From Verrucomicrobiota bacterium (GTDB lineage Bacteria; Verrucomicrobiota; Verrucomicrobiia; Opitutales; Opitutaceae), in the NCBI GenBank assembly GCA_030916665.1, contig JAUPWC010000020.1, positions 1-24,122 of the forward strand: a DNA stretch of 24,122 nt, given 5' to 3'. A program made the translations under genes and the position numbers. Below are positions 1-6,844 of this stretch, piece by piece. Under the pieces are notes generated by a model. It ran no database searches, was not told the origin of the DNA, and saw nothing but the letters and a program-made list of their open reading frames with translations. Numbering within the stretch: position 1 is the first letter of the stretch; each line of letters opens with the position of its first letter.

Positions 1-476
1 AGCGGCACGTCGAGCGAGAAGAGCGATTTCATCAGCAGCGAGCTGGTGTAGAGCATCGCGGGCAGGAAGATCAGCACGCTCCCGAGCAGGAAAATGCCGC
101 CGACCGTCGCGCGGATGTGCTTGTTGCCGCCGTAGCGCCGCTCGAGCAGCTCGGTGACCGTGGTGCAGTTGTATTTGTAGTAGAGCGGCACGAAGACCTT
201 CGCGAGGAGGATGAGCCCGGGCACGCCGGCCAGTTCCCAGCAAAGCACGAGCAACAGCTGGTTGCCGTTCCAACCGACGAGCGTGTCGGTGCTGATGTTG
301 GTCAGCGTGAGCGAGCCGGCGATGAACACCCAGCTCAGCCCGCCGCCGGCGAGGAACTGGTCGCGCACCTCGTCGCCGCTGCGCACGACGCGCCGGCATT
401 GCAGCCAGGTGATGAGGCCGACGAGGCCCGTGAGACCGAGGAAGACGCAGAGCTGGACCAGCGCGGAGGCGGACAT
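1..476 (-). CDS. Sodium:solute symporter (SSS/SLC5 family), N-terminal part
   Basis: The first about 158 residues of a membrane transporter are visible; the rest lies beyond the left edge. The protein starts MSASALVQLC at the ATG ending at 476. It shows a first membrane helix, then a charged stretch with DQFLAGGGLSW and GSLTLTNISTDTLVGW, which is the typical start of SSS transporters (first helix, FLAGR-like motif, then helix 1 with the ion and substrate site). TELLERRYGG follows the next helix, as in SglT-like members. The family couples sodium entry to uptake of sugars or other small solutes across the inner membrane. The substrate cannot be told from this part. The reading frame is open upstream of 476, but that stretch belongs to the receiver relic at 590-1056, so the ATG at 476 is preferred. 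Confidence 0.88.
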   Translation of the reverse strand, partial: MSASALVQLCVFLGLTGLVGLITWLQCRRVVRSGDEVRDQFLAGGGLSWVFIAGSLTLTNISTDTLVGWNGNQLLLVLCWELAGVPGLILLAKVFVPLYYKYNCTTVTELLERRYGGNKHIRATVGGIFLLGSVLIFLPAMLYTSSLLMKSLFSLDVP

Positions 477-589
477 GGGGTGGGGTGCGAAGGGAATGGG
501 CGCGCGGGGCAGGCACGGCAAACACCCGCGTGCGGGACAGTCCGGAAAGCGGATACCTTGCGCCACCCCGGCTGATCCGCGGCCTACTC

Positions 590-1056
590 TAACACGAAGA
601 CCGGCGGATACGAGGGGTGTCTGCCGGATGCGCTCGGCGAGCACGGACCAGTCCATGGGCTTAAAGTTTTTGCCTGCGACCGGCAGGTCGGCCACCCCGG
701 CCCGCCTTTCCATTTGGGGGCTTGCCCGCCATGTGCAGGATCGCTGCGGGACAGTGGCGGGAAACCAGGGCCTCTATCCAATCGAGGCGGTGGTTGCCGG
801 ACATGTAAATGTCGCTGAGGATCAGGTCAAACTCGTCGCGGGCCAGGGCCGCTGCGGCGGGGCCGGGACCCTACACGCAGACCACGCGGTGGCCGTGCGC
901 CGCCAGACGATTCTCCAGCACCGCCCTCGCGATGGCGTCGTCGTCCACCACCAAGATACAGCCGCCGATTGATTCCCCGGGGTGGGGTTGTGCCACCGCG
1001 ATCGGCGGGATGCTGAAAATGACCGCAGGCACGGGGAGATTGCCCCGACTGTCCAT
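590..1056 (-). pseudogene. Decayed response-regulator receiver domain
   Basis: A receiver domain can be read across two frames. In the first frame, from about 1056, comes ILVVDDDAIARAVLENRL, with the acidic cluster, then an in-frame TAG at 871-873. The same frame then gives DEFDLILSDIYMSGNHRLDW, with the phosphoacceptor Asp (SDIYM). After ILHMAG the match moves to another frame, reading VADLPVAGKNFKPMDWSVLAERIRQ in two halves, where the K-P pair fits the conserved lysine at the end of receivers. So the gene carries at least one nonsense codon and one frameshift (about 730-770). It would have been a stand-alone receiver of about 120-150 residues, divergent from the intact response regulator at 1156. 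Read-through or sequencing error cannot be excluded, but two separate lesions make decay more likely. The remaining DNA to 477 holds nothing else I can identify. Confidence 0.72.
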
Positions 1057-1155
1057 CGGCACAGGGGCGGATGGGTTTAACAGGATTTTTCTCGGAGCGG
1101 CTGATTTCAATCCGGTCGCATTTGTGACGATGAGTGGGGCACAGGCCCAAACTCC

Positions 1156-1887
1156 ATGCGCATCCTCATCGCCGAAGATGATCCCTATTCCCAATTGATT
1201 CTCCGCATGATGCTGGAGAAGGAACCCGGCTGCGAGGTTGTGATCTCCGGCAACGGCGCCGAAGCGTGGCGCCTGCTGGAGTCGTCGCCGGCGTTCGACC
1301 TTTGCATCCTCGACATCATGATGCCCGAGCTCAACGGCCTCCAGCTGGCGGCGCGCATGCGGGATGACCCGCGTTTTGAAGACCAGCCCATCATGTTTTG
1401 CACCGCGCTTAACGATCGCGGCTCCGTGGAGCAGGCCTCGCTGCTGGCCGTCAGCCACTACATCACCAAGCCTTACAAGCGCGAACACATCATCCGGCAG
1501 GTTTACCGGGCCGTGGCCGATCGCGGGGAAGGCTGCCGCATCGAGCCGGTGGCCAAGGTGTCGGAACGCCTCGGGCTGGAGACCGGCCAGATCGGGCAGC
1601 TGCTGGAAGGCGTGCAGACCGAGATGGAAAAGCTCATCGCGGAACTGACGGCCGCGCCGGAGAAATTTCGCGAAGCGAACGTCGGCATCCGCCTCAATGC
1701 GCTCAAGGGCGCGGCGGCCAATCTGGGCGCGCGGCGTCTGGCCGAGGAGCTCAGCGAGCTGGAATCCGCCCACGTGATCGTCGCGCAGCAACCCGGCTTT
1801 GACTGGGTGCCGGTTCTCCGGCGGGTCGCCGCCGAGACCGGGCACATCCGGCGCAAGCTGGCCGCCTGGCGGCCCGCTGCGGCATAG
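1156..1887 (+). CDS. Response regulator: receiver domain fused to a histidine-less Hpt-like domain
   Basis: The 243-residue protein starts MRILIAEDDP. Residues 1-120 form a complete receiver domain: acidic cluster E7/D8/D9, phosphoacceptor D53 in ILDIMMPE, T83 in FCTAL, and K105 before P106 (ITKPY). Residues about 135-240 have no DNA-binding or enzyme motif. They resemble an Hpt four-helix domain: NALKGAAANLGARRLAEEL matches the Hpt signature H-x-L-K-G-x-x-x-N-x-G-A, but the phosphorylatable His is Asn at residue 181. The protein can therefore accept phosphate on D53, but its Hpt-like part cannot relay phosphate by the usual route. A docking or regulatory role is inferred. A hairpin with arms at 1891-1897 and 1922-1928 (CTTGCCC/GGGCAAG) lies between this gene and the next one, without a T-run. 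The ATG at 1156 was chosen because the receiver begins immediately. Confidence 0.85.
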   Translation: MRILIAEDDPYSQLILRMMLEKEPGCEVVISGNGAEAWRLLESSPAFDLCILDIMMPELNGLQLAARMRDDPRFEDQPIMFCTALNDRGSVEQASLLAVSHYITKPYKREHIIRQVYRAVADRGEGCRIEPVAKVSERLGLETGQIGQLLEGVQTEMEKLIAELTAAPEKFREANVGIRLNALKGAAANLGARRLAEELSELESAHVIVAQQPGFDWVPVLRRVAAETGHIRRKLAAWRPAAA

Positions 1888-1942
1888 CGGCTTGCCCGTT
1901 CGGTGGAACCGGGTAGGGGTGGGGCAAGTCTCCTGCTCCCCC

Positions 1943-2689
1943 ATGAAAAAAGTGCTCCTCATCCTCGGGCTTGGCGGCCTGATCGTCCTCATCGCGGCCT
2001 ACCTCGGCGTCGCCCATTTCCTGGGCTCCATCGTGAAGTCCGGCGTGAACAGCTTCGGACCCAAGCTCACGCAGACCAAGGTCGAGCTGGCGGGCGCGCA
2101 CCTGTCGCCGCTGACCGGCTCGGGCACGCTTTCCGGACTCACCGTCGGCAATCCCAAGGGCTGGAGCGACGGCAACGCCTTTTCCCTGGGCAAGGTGCAT
2201 GTGGACATCCAGCCGCTGTCCATCTTCGGCGACCCTGTCGTGATCAACGAAATCTCGATCGACGCCCCGGTCTTCAACTACGAGACGAAGATCGTCTCCA
2301 GCAACATCAAGGACCTGCTCAAGAACATCGAGAATTTCTCGGGGGGCGGCGACAAGCCGGCCGCGACGAAGGAAGGCAAGCCCGTGAAGTTTGTCGTGAA
2401 GAAATTTCGCCTGACCAACGCGCAGGCGACCGTCGGGGTGGGCGCGAGCGCGCTGGCCGTGCCGCTGCCGCCCGTGAGCCTGGACGATCTCGGGGTGGAC
2501 AAGGACGGCATCACGGCCGACGAACTGGCCACCGAGATCATGGGCAAGGTGCTGGGCAGCATCGCGACTGGCACGGCAAACGCGCTCACGCAGACCGGTG
2601 GCACCGCCGGAGCCATGAGTGTCGAGAAGGCCAAGGAGGCGGCGAAACAGGCCGGCGACGCCATCAAGGGCCTGTTCAAGAATGACTGA
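1943..2689 (+). CDS. AsmA-like membrane-anchored periplasmic protein
   Basis: The 248-residue protein starts MKKVLLILGLGGLIVLIAAY, a single N-terminal membrane helix with the rest outside the cytoplasm. The body carries features of short AsmA-type proteins known from Verrucomicrobiota annotations: GSGTLSGLTVGNPKGW, then SLGKVHVDIQPLSIFGDPVV and INEISIDAPVFNYE, then SNIKDLLKNIENF. AsmA relatives act in envelope and lipid homeostasis. The exact role of these short forms is unknown. The tail is helical and rich in Ala/Lys (EKAKEAAKQAGDAIKGL). It lies 55 bases after the response regulator on the same strand and could be co-transcribed with it. The frame is open upstream to 1799, but the membrane helix starts at the ATG at 1943. 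Confidence 0.75.
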   Translation: MKKVLLILGLGGLIVLIAAYLGVAHFLGSIVKSGVNSFGPKLTQTKVELAGAHLSPLTGSGTLSGLTVGNPKGWSDGNAFSLGKVHVDIQPLSIFGDPVVINEISIDAPVFNYETKIVSSNIKDLLKNIENFSGGGDKPAATKEGKPVKFVVKKFRLTNAQATVGVGASALAVPLPPVSLDDLGVDKDGITADELATEIMGKVLGSIATGTANALTQTGGTAGAMSVEKAKEAAKQAGDAIKGLFKND

Positions 2690-2715
2690 GCCGCGAATCT
2701 TTCCGCGGCCGGATT

Positions 2716-2985
2716 TCAAAGGCAGGCTCGCTTCGCGCCGGATAGAAACGAAAACTCCGGGAGGCTTTCCGCCTGGGCTTTGAGTTCTTGGCGCCGGTGG
2801 GCTCAGCGGCGTTGCTGGCGTTGCCCTGCGTGCCTTGTCCAGCTGGGGGACGGCGCCGGTGATCTGGCCGATGCCCTGACTTTGTTCCTGTGCGGCGGGG
2901 GCGTTTTCGGTGCCGAGCTGCTCAGGCTTTTGAATGCGGTTTTGGATGCCGCCGAAGCTCCGGCTTGCCTCGGGGCTGATCGGGA
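2716..2985 (-). pseudogene. Relic of a methyl-accepting chemotaxis protein C-terminus
   Basis: No intact gene lies in the 409 bases between 2690 and 3098, but the minus strand keeps the tail of an MCP signalling domain split over frames. EQSQGIGQITGAVPQLDK reads in one frame (2834-2887). One base short of the expected phase, TQGNASNAAEPT follows in a second frame (2796-2831). AQAESLPEFSFLSG follows in a third frame (from 2778), ending at a stop at 2716-2718. Intact MCPs read in this order: EQSQGI.QI..AV.Q(M/L)DK, then TQGNA.NAEE, then LNAQAESL. At least two frameshifts are therefore present. The ligand-binding part and most of the methylation helices are missing; the DsbA-like gene on the other strand occupies that DNA. 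The call rests on matching consensus segments recalled from the family. Confidence 0.68.
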
Positions 2986-3098
2986 CGCCCTGCCAGGGGG
3001 CGGACCGGCGTGCAGGACAGTTTTGCGTGCATGTGTGCTAGGAGTGAACGGACGAGAGATTGACGTTCCCCGGGAGCAGGACGAACTATTGCCCCCGC

Positions 3099-3782
3099 AT
3101 GAAGGTTACCTATTACCTCGAGGTGTTGTCGTCCTGGTGCCATTGGGTGGAGCCGGTCTGGTCGGAGCTGAAGACCCGCTACGCCGGTCGCGTGGAGTTC
3201 GAGTGGCGGATCGCCCTCATGAATCCCGGCGATTTCCCGGTCTCCCAGGCGCAGTGCGACTGGTTCTACCGGCGCAGCGGCGGCACGGTGATGCACTCGC
3301 CCTACATGCTCAGCTCCGGCTGGTTCGAAGCGGAGCGCAAGGGCCGCTACGAGGCGCCCAACCTTGTCGCCGAGGCGGCGCGGGATTTCGGTTTCAACGG
3401 TGACGAGATCCGCCTCGCGCTCGCCCACGCCGCGCTGCGCGAAGGCGCGAAGGTCGGCGATCTCACCACGGCGGTGAAGGTCGCGGCGAAGGCGGCCCAT
3501 TCGACGGGCTCAGGGCAGGGCAAGATCGACCCGAAGAAGCTGCTCAAGGCCGCCGAGTCGAATGTCGTTAAGGACCGCGTGGCGACGAGCACGGCGGATT
3601 TTCACGCCCACCAGATCTCGCAACGGCCGGCCTTTGTGCTGACCGACGCCATCGGCGACAAGGCCGTGTTCTCCGGCCTCGTGCGGATCGAGCCGCTGGC
3701 CGCGACCATCGATGCGATGCTCGCCGACACCGCGGCCTACGAAGCGCACAAGGCGCACCACGGCGTGCCCCCGAAAGGGTGA
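3099..3782 (+). CDS. DsbA-family thioredoxin-fold protein (FrnE / HCCA-isomerase like), one active-site Cys
   Basis: The 227-residue protein starts MKVTYYLEVLSSWCHW. The opening strand followed by SSWCHW, a long helical insertion in the middle, and QRPAFVL near the end (likely the cis-proline) fit the DsbA superfamily branch that includes FrnE and 2-hydroxychromene-2-carboxylate isomerase. The usual CxxC is reduced to one cysteine (C14), so simple disulfide exchange is unlikely. Glutathione-type or isomerase chemistry, or a non-redox role, is possible. No signal peptide is seen, so it is probably cytoplasmic. An unusual AAHSTGSGQGK segment (about residues 132-142) comes from a palindromic repeat read through in frame (see 3497-3520). 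The start was chosen at the ATG at 3099, where the fold begins, although the frame is open from 3060. Confidence 0.72.
   Translation: MKVTYYLEVLSSWCHWVEPVWSELKTRYAGRVEFEWRIALMNPGDFPVSQAQCDWFYRRSGGTVMHSPYMLSSGWFEAERKGRYEAPNLVAEAARDFGFNGDEIRLALAHAALREGAKVGDLTTAVKVAAKAAHSTGSGQGKIDPKKLLKAAESNVVKDRVATSTADFHAHQISQRPAFVLTDAIGDKAVFSGLVRIEPLAATIDAMLADTAAYEAHKAHHGVPPKG
3497..3520. repeat. Short palindromic repeat read through inside the DsbA-like gene
   Basis: The core TTCGACGGGCTCAGGGCAGG matches a short repeat (TTCGACAGGCTCAGGGC type) that I know from many bacterial genomes and metagenomes, where it is usually intergenic. Here it lies inside an open frame and is translated as HSTGSGQGK, the read-through peptide typical of this element. 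The frame is kept, and the insertion falls in a lysine- and alanine-rich helical region between KVAAKAA and KIDPKKLLKAAE. Confidence 0.55.
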
Positions 3783-3789
3783 AAATTAT

Positions 3790-3814
3790 TTGTGGGTAGC
3801 GCGCTGGCCCACAA
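3790..3814. terminator. Hairpin between two convergent genes, REP-like core
   Basis: TTGTGGG (3790-3796) pairs with CCCACAA (3808-3814) around the palindromic core AGCGCGCT. It lies 8 bases past the DsbA-like stop and 11 bases past the stop of the minus-strand gene at 3826, so it could end transcription from both sides. The minus-strand side is followed by AAATAATTTT. Its TGTGGGTAGCGCGCT half is related to repeats at 11497-11552 and 13951-13972, so it may be a repeat reused as a terminator. Confidence 0.45.
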
Positions 3815-3825
3815 CCGCGTCGCCG

Positions 3826-4050
3826 TCAGGCGATCTGCCGGTAGCGTTGCGGGGGGATCTTGAAACGGTGCCCCGAGTCGAGGTCCGTGAAAATGTGCCA
3901 CTGCGGGTCCGAGGTGTCGTGGACGAACACCTCGATCTTGTGGCCGGGTTCGTAGCTGTATTCTTCCATGGCGAAGCCGTGGTCTTCGTGCTTGATGGCT
4001 TCGCCGAGTTCGCCGCTGTGCGGTTCCGTGATCTCAATCTTCCAGTTCAT
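3826..4050 (-). CDS. Small hypothetical protein, 74 residues
   Basis: I do not recognise the family. The 74-residue protein starts MNWKIEITEPHSGELGEAIK, is rich in charged residues and His, and has no signal peptide, membrane segment or cysteine. Alternating hydrophobic stretches (KIEVFVHD, QWHIFTDL, HRFKIPPQRY) suggest a small beta-rich soluble domain. The reading frame has clear third-position GC bias, and a hairpin follows its stop at 3790-3814, which supports a real gene. It lies downstream of the thioredoxin/DUF1684 pair on the same strand, 136 bases away. That gap holds a GC-rich hairpin at 4117-4132 (CCGGAGC/GCTCCGG) without a T-run. Confidence 0.6.
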   Translation of the reverse strand: MNWKIEITEPHSGELGEAIKHEDHGFAMEEYSYEPGHKIEVFVHDTSDPQWHIFTDLDSGHRFKIPPQRYRQIA

Positions 4051-4186
4051 GGGAGGAACGGGGTCGAGGGTTTTTGGGGCCGGGCTGACGTCCGGGGCGT
4101 GGCCGCATCATCCGCCCGGAGCGGGCTCCGGTCAAGCCGCAGTCCGGCGCATCTGCTGGCAAACGCTTCGCGCGGATTGGCGTTCT

Positions 4187-5080
4187 TCAGGGCTGCGGCC
4201 CGCGATATTTCTTCTCACCCGCCTTCACGGCGATGGGCAGCACGTTCTCCTTGGGCGGCAGCGGGCAGGTGGTGAAGGGCGTGAACGCACAGGGCGGGTT
4301 GTAGAGGCGGTTGAAATCGAGGATCACCTTTCCGTCCTGCGGCGGCGAGGCGTAGAGAAAGCGGCTGGCTTCGTAGGTCTCTTCGCCGGCGGTGGTGTCG
4401 GTCAGGATGAAAAACAGATCGTCGCCGGGCGCATCTTGGAGGGGCAGAAGCTCGTGGGTGCGGCCGTTGAGCGTGAACACGGCCTTGCCCGGGCAGGCGG
4501 CGTCCTGGGTGAGGCCGACGACATTGGTGATGGGCAACTGGCGCGGTGTTTCAAAGGGCACCCACGCCGCCTCGATGCGCCACTTCGGGTCCACGGGATA
4601 GTTGTCGAGGCCGGCAAAGTTTTTGCGGCGGGCGGATTCGCTGTCGCGCACGCGCAGAAAAAATCGTCCGCCCTGCTCGAGGATGTAGAAGTTGATCGTG
4701 CCGGCGCGCACGTAGGTGGGCTTGGCGTCGCGGCTGTGGAGGAGGGGCGCGGTGCGCTCGCTGGTGCCGTCGATGGCGGCTTCCACGCCGTCGGCCAGGG
4801 CGAAAGTGATCGTGTTGTCGCCCGTGCGGGTGATGGTGCCAAGCTGCGCGGGACCGGCGGCGAGCCGGATGGCGTTGCCCGGCGCGGAGCCGACGGACCA
4901 GACGCCGATCTCCAGCGGATGACGGCCGATGAGGGCGAGCCAGCCGTCGGCGCGCGTGAGACGTTCGAGGCGGCCGGCGCGCCATTGCTCGACGGACTGG
5001 ACGTAGTCGGCGGGGACTTCGGCACCGGCCGTGGCTCCGATGAGCGTGGCGAGAAGGACGGAGCGGAGAAACTTGTTCAT
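4187..5080 (-). CDS. Exported DUF1684-family protein
   Basis: The 297-residue protein starts MNKFLRSVLLATLIGATAGA, a signal peptide with cleavage probable near AGA-EV. The mature part has the order expected of DUF1684 proteins: a conserved opening (VQSVEQWRAGRLERLTRADG followed by WLALIGRHPLEIG), a middle with KPTYVRAGTINFYILEQGG and FFLRVRDSES, then WRIEAAWVPFE, and a C-terminal core with DFNRLYNPPCAFTPFTTCPL and PPKENVLPIAVKAGEKKY. That end is highly characteristic of the family. The function is unknown. It starts 8 bases after the stop of the thioredoxin gene at 5089, so the two are almost certainly one transcript and the protein may meet the secreted thioredoxin. The frame is open to 5110, but the signal peptide marks the ATG at 5080. 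Confidence 0.85.
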   Translation of the reverse strand: MNKFLRSVLLATLIGATAGAEVPADYVQSVEQWRAGRLERLTRADGWLALIGRHPLEIGVWSVGSAPGNAIRLAAGPAQLGTITRTGDNTITFALADGVEAAIDGTSERTAPLLHSRDAKPTYVRAGTINFYILEQGGRFFLRVRDSESARRKNFAGLDNYPVDPKWRIEAAWVPFETPRQLPITNVVGLTQDAACPGKAVFTLNGRTHELLPLQDAPGDDLFFILTDTTAGEETYEASRFLYASPPQDGKVILDFNRLYNPPCAFTPFTTCPLPPKENVLPIAVKAGEKKYRGPQP

Positions 5081-5088
5081 CAAGCGTG

Positions 5089-5547
5089 TCAGTTGGCCTG
5101 ACGGATCCACTGGTCAACCAGCTGACGGGCGGGCGTCTCGCGCACCGGCTGGCCGTTGGCGCCCATCGCGATCTTGTCCTCGGCCACGAGCTTGCCGTCG
5201 GGGCCATAGACCTTGAACTGCGGGATGGACCGAAGGCCGAATTGCTTGGCGACCGGTGATTCCCAGTCGATCCGGGACACACCCGGTCGGTTGATATCGA
5301 CCTTCACGACAACGATGTCAGCGCGACCGGCGTGGAGTTTGTGCAGGGGTTCGTCATAGACGCGGCAGGGCGGGCAGTATTTGCTGGTGAAGTCGAAGAT
5401 CACGGTCTTGCCGGGGACGAGGTAGTCGGAGAGCTGCACGGTCTCGCCCTGGGCGACGCGGAGCGGCTCGGGCCCCTTCGCCGGCGCGGCGGTGAGCGAC
5501 GCGGTGAGCACAAGGACGGAAGCAATGAGAACGGCTAAGGCTTTCAT
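5089..5547 (-). CDS. Exported thioredoxin-like protein with CPPC motif
   Basis: The 152-residue protein has a signal peptide (MKALAVLIASVLVLTASLTA) and a thioredoxin fold. The active site is SKYCPPC with C58 and C61, followed by VVVKVDINRPG, then FGLRSIPQFKVYGPDG with the cis-proline in IPQF. It should act as a disulfide reductase or exchange protein outside the cytoplasm. CPPC is less common than the reducing CGPC of classical thioredoxin, and proline in the second position usually changes the redox potential. It is the first gene of a two-gene unit with the DUF1684 protein. The frame stays open to 5604 but the signal peptide fixes the ATG at 5547. The upstream region holds a 77-bp inverted-repeat element. 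Confidence 0.88.
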   Translation of the reverse strand: MKALAVLIASVLVLTASLTAAPAKGPEPLRVAQGETVQLSDYLVPGKTVIFDFTSKYCPPCRVYDEPLHKLHAGRADIVVVKVDINRPGVSRIDWESPVAKQFGLRSIPQFKVYGPDGKLVAEDKIAMGANGQPVRETPARQLVDQWIRQAN

Positions 5548-5600
5548 GAAGAGAGAGGATGGCGACAATGCGCCGTTGCGCAAGCGGCCATCGGCCAAGC

Positions 5601-5677
5601 CCAAAGTTCGTAATACGAACTTTGGATTCCGGTTTCTGTAGGGGGAGATTCCTGAAAGTTCGTATTACGAACTTTGG
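5601..5677. repeat. 77-bp element with perfect 23-bp terminal inverted repeats, each itself palindromic
   Basis: The left end 5601-5623 and the right end 5655-5677 are exact reverse complements (23 of 23). Each end is also a palindrome: CCAAAGTTCGTA, a single central base, then TACGAACTTTGG on the left, and 10-base arms around 5665 on the right. The two palindrome centres are 52 bases apart, near five DNA turns. The 31 bases between carry GGATTCC and GAGATTCC. It lies between the GH26 stop (5716) and the thioredoxin start (5547). It looks like a MITE/REP-type element or a paired operator. Confidence 0.8.
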
Positions 5678-5715
5678 CGGGCGGGCTCCCGCAAGGCGGG
5701 GGCGCACGGAGGGGT

Positions 5716-6747
5716 TCAGTTGCCGGCGAGAGCGGGGGGGAGCTGGTCGCGGGTGATGACGCGCGGGTCGTTGTAGAACTCCTTCGCGAAACGGTTCTCG
5801 GCGGGGTTCCACTTTTCGTTCCAGACGAGGAAATGGCGGAGCTGTGGGAAGTTTTTCTCGATGCCGTCGAGCAGGCGTCGGAAGTCGTAGTCGGCGGGCG
5901 GGTTCGAGGCGCCGTGCGGGCCGAACTCGGTCAGCCCGACGGGTTTTTTGATTTTGGCGAGGCGGTCAAAGCCGATGATCTGGTCGGGATTGATGTGGTC
6001 GGTGTAGGCGTCGAGGCCGACGAGGTCGGCGTAGGCGTCGCCGGGGAAATAGAGGTCGGCGTGCTTTTGGCCGTGATTAGGGCCCCAGGCCCAGATGAGG
6101 TTGTGGAGCTTTTTGGTGTGCGTGAAGTAGTCGAACATGTGGCGCCAGAGCGCGATGAAGTCGGCCGGCTCCTGCGCGCCCCACCAGAACCATCCGCCGT
6201 TCATCTCGTGCAGCGGACGCCAGATGACGACGACGCCCTGGGCCTGCAGTTCGAGCAGGCCGGCGGCGACCTCGTCGAGGGATTTCATCCAACGGTCGTG
6301 GATGGGGCCGGGCTTGAGCACGTCGGCGAGCTTGAGGCCGCGTTCCTTGAGGCCGCCGCCGTTGGGTTTGCCGGGATTGGGTGCGTGCCAGGAGAGGTTC
6401 ACGAGGCCGCCGGCCTGCCAGTATTCGCGGGCGAGCTGGTTGGGCTGGCGCACGTCGATCATGGCCTCGCCCTCGTTCCAGCCGCAGTAGTCGAGGCCGA
6501 TCACCACGGGCCAGCGGCCGGTGGCGGCGTGGATCTTGCCGAGTTCGTTGAGGCTTGCCGTGCCGCTCCAGCCCGCGAACTGGCCGGAGACGAGGCGCAG
6601 CTTGGGCGAGGCCTGCCGTTCCTGGAACCACGCGAGAATCGCGCGTCCCTTGGGATTGAGGCCGGGGTCGGCGGGGGCCGTGGGCTCGGCGGCGCGGGCG
6701 GTGAGCAGGAGCGAGGCGGTGAGGAGCACGGGGAGGAGGCGCTTCAT
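5716..6747 (-). CDS. Exported glycoside hydrolase family 26 (beta-mannanase-like)
   Basis: The 343-residue protein has a signal peptide (MKRLLPVLLTASLLLTARA). The catalytic domain shows clear GH26 landmarks: VSGQFAGW near the start, VIGLDYCGWNEGE, NLSWHAPNP, then IWRPLHEMNGGWFWWG with the acid/base glutamate at E181, LIWAWGP, then VGLTEFGPHG with the nucleophile at E274, and FLVWNEKWNP near the end. GH26 enzymes cut beta-1,4-mannans (some act on mixed glucans or xylans) by a retaining mechanism. It has no carbohydrate-binding module, so it is a single-domain enzyme. It is transcribed divergently from the tandem redoxin at 6845. A candidate -10 region (TATCGTATTGT on the minus strand, about 6796-6806) lies upstream. 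The frame is open to 6951, but the signal peptide starts at the ATG at 6747. Confidence 0.9.
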   Translation of the reverse strand: MKRLLPVLLTASLLLTARAAEPTAPADPGLNPKGRAILAWFQERQASPKLRLVSGQFAGWSGTASLNELGKIHAATGRWPVVIGLDYCGWNEGEAMIDVRQPNQLAREYWQAGGLVNLSWHAPNPGKPNGGGLKERGLKLADVLKPGPIHDRWMKSLDEVAAGLLELQAQGVVVIWRPLHEMNGGWFWWGAQEPADFIALWRHMFDYFTHTKKLHNLIWAWGPNHGQKHADLYFPGDAYADLVGLDAYTDHINPDQIIGFDRLAKIKKPVGLTEFGPHGASNPPADYDFRRLLDGIEKNFPQLRHFLVWNEKWNPAENRFAKEFYNDPRVITRDQLPPALAGN

Positions 6748-6844
6748 AGGCGCAGACCGTGGCGAACTTTGGCGGCGGCGCAACCCCGGCCTGACAATAC
6801 GATAGACCGACGGGCCGCTTGCGTGTCGCGGGAGGCTGGTTTCC

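Noticed and set aside
1891..1928. Hairpin between response regulator and AsmA-like gene as a terminator
   Set aside because: The arms are only seven bases with a long interior and no T-run; it may be chance or a weak structure.
871..1992. Long minus-strand open frame of 373 codons
   Set aside because: Most of it is antisense to the intact response regulator. Only its last 60 codons belong to the receiver relic.
4117..4132. GC hairpin downstream of the DUF1684 gene as terminator
   Set aside because: There is a good stem but a two-base loop and no T-run, so I only mention it with the neighbouring gene.
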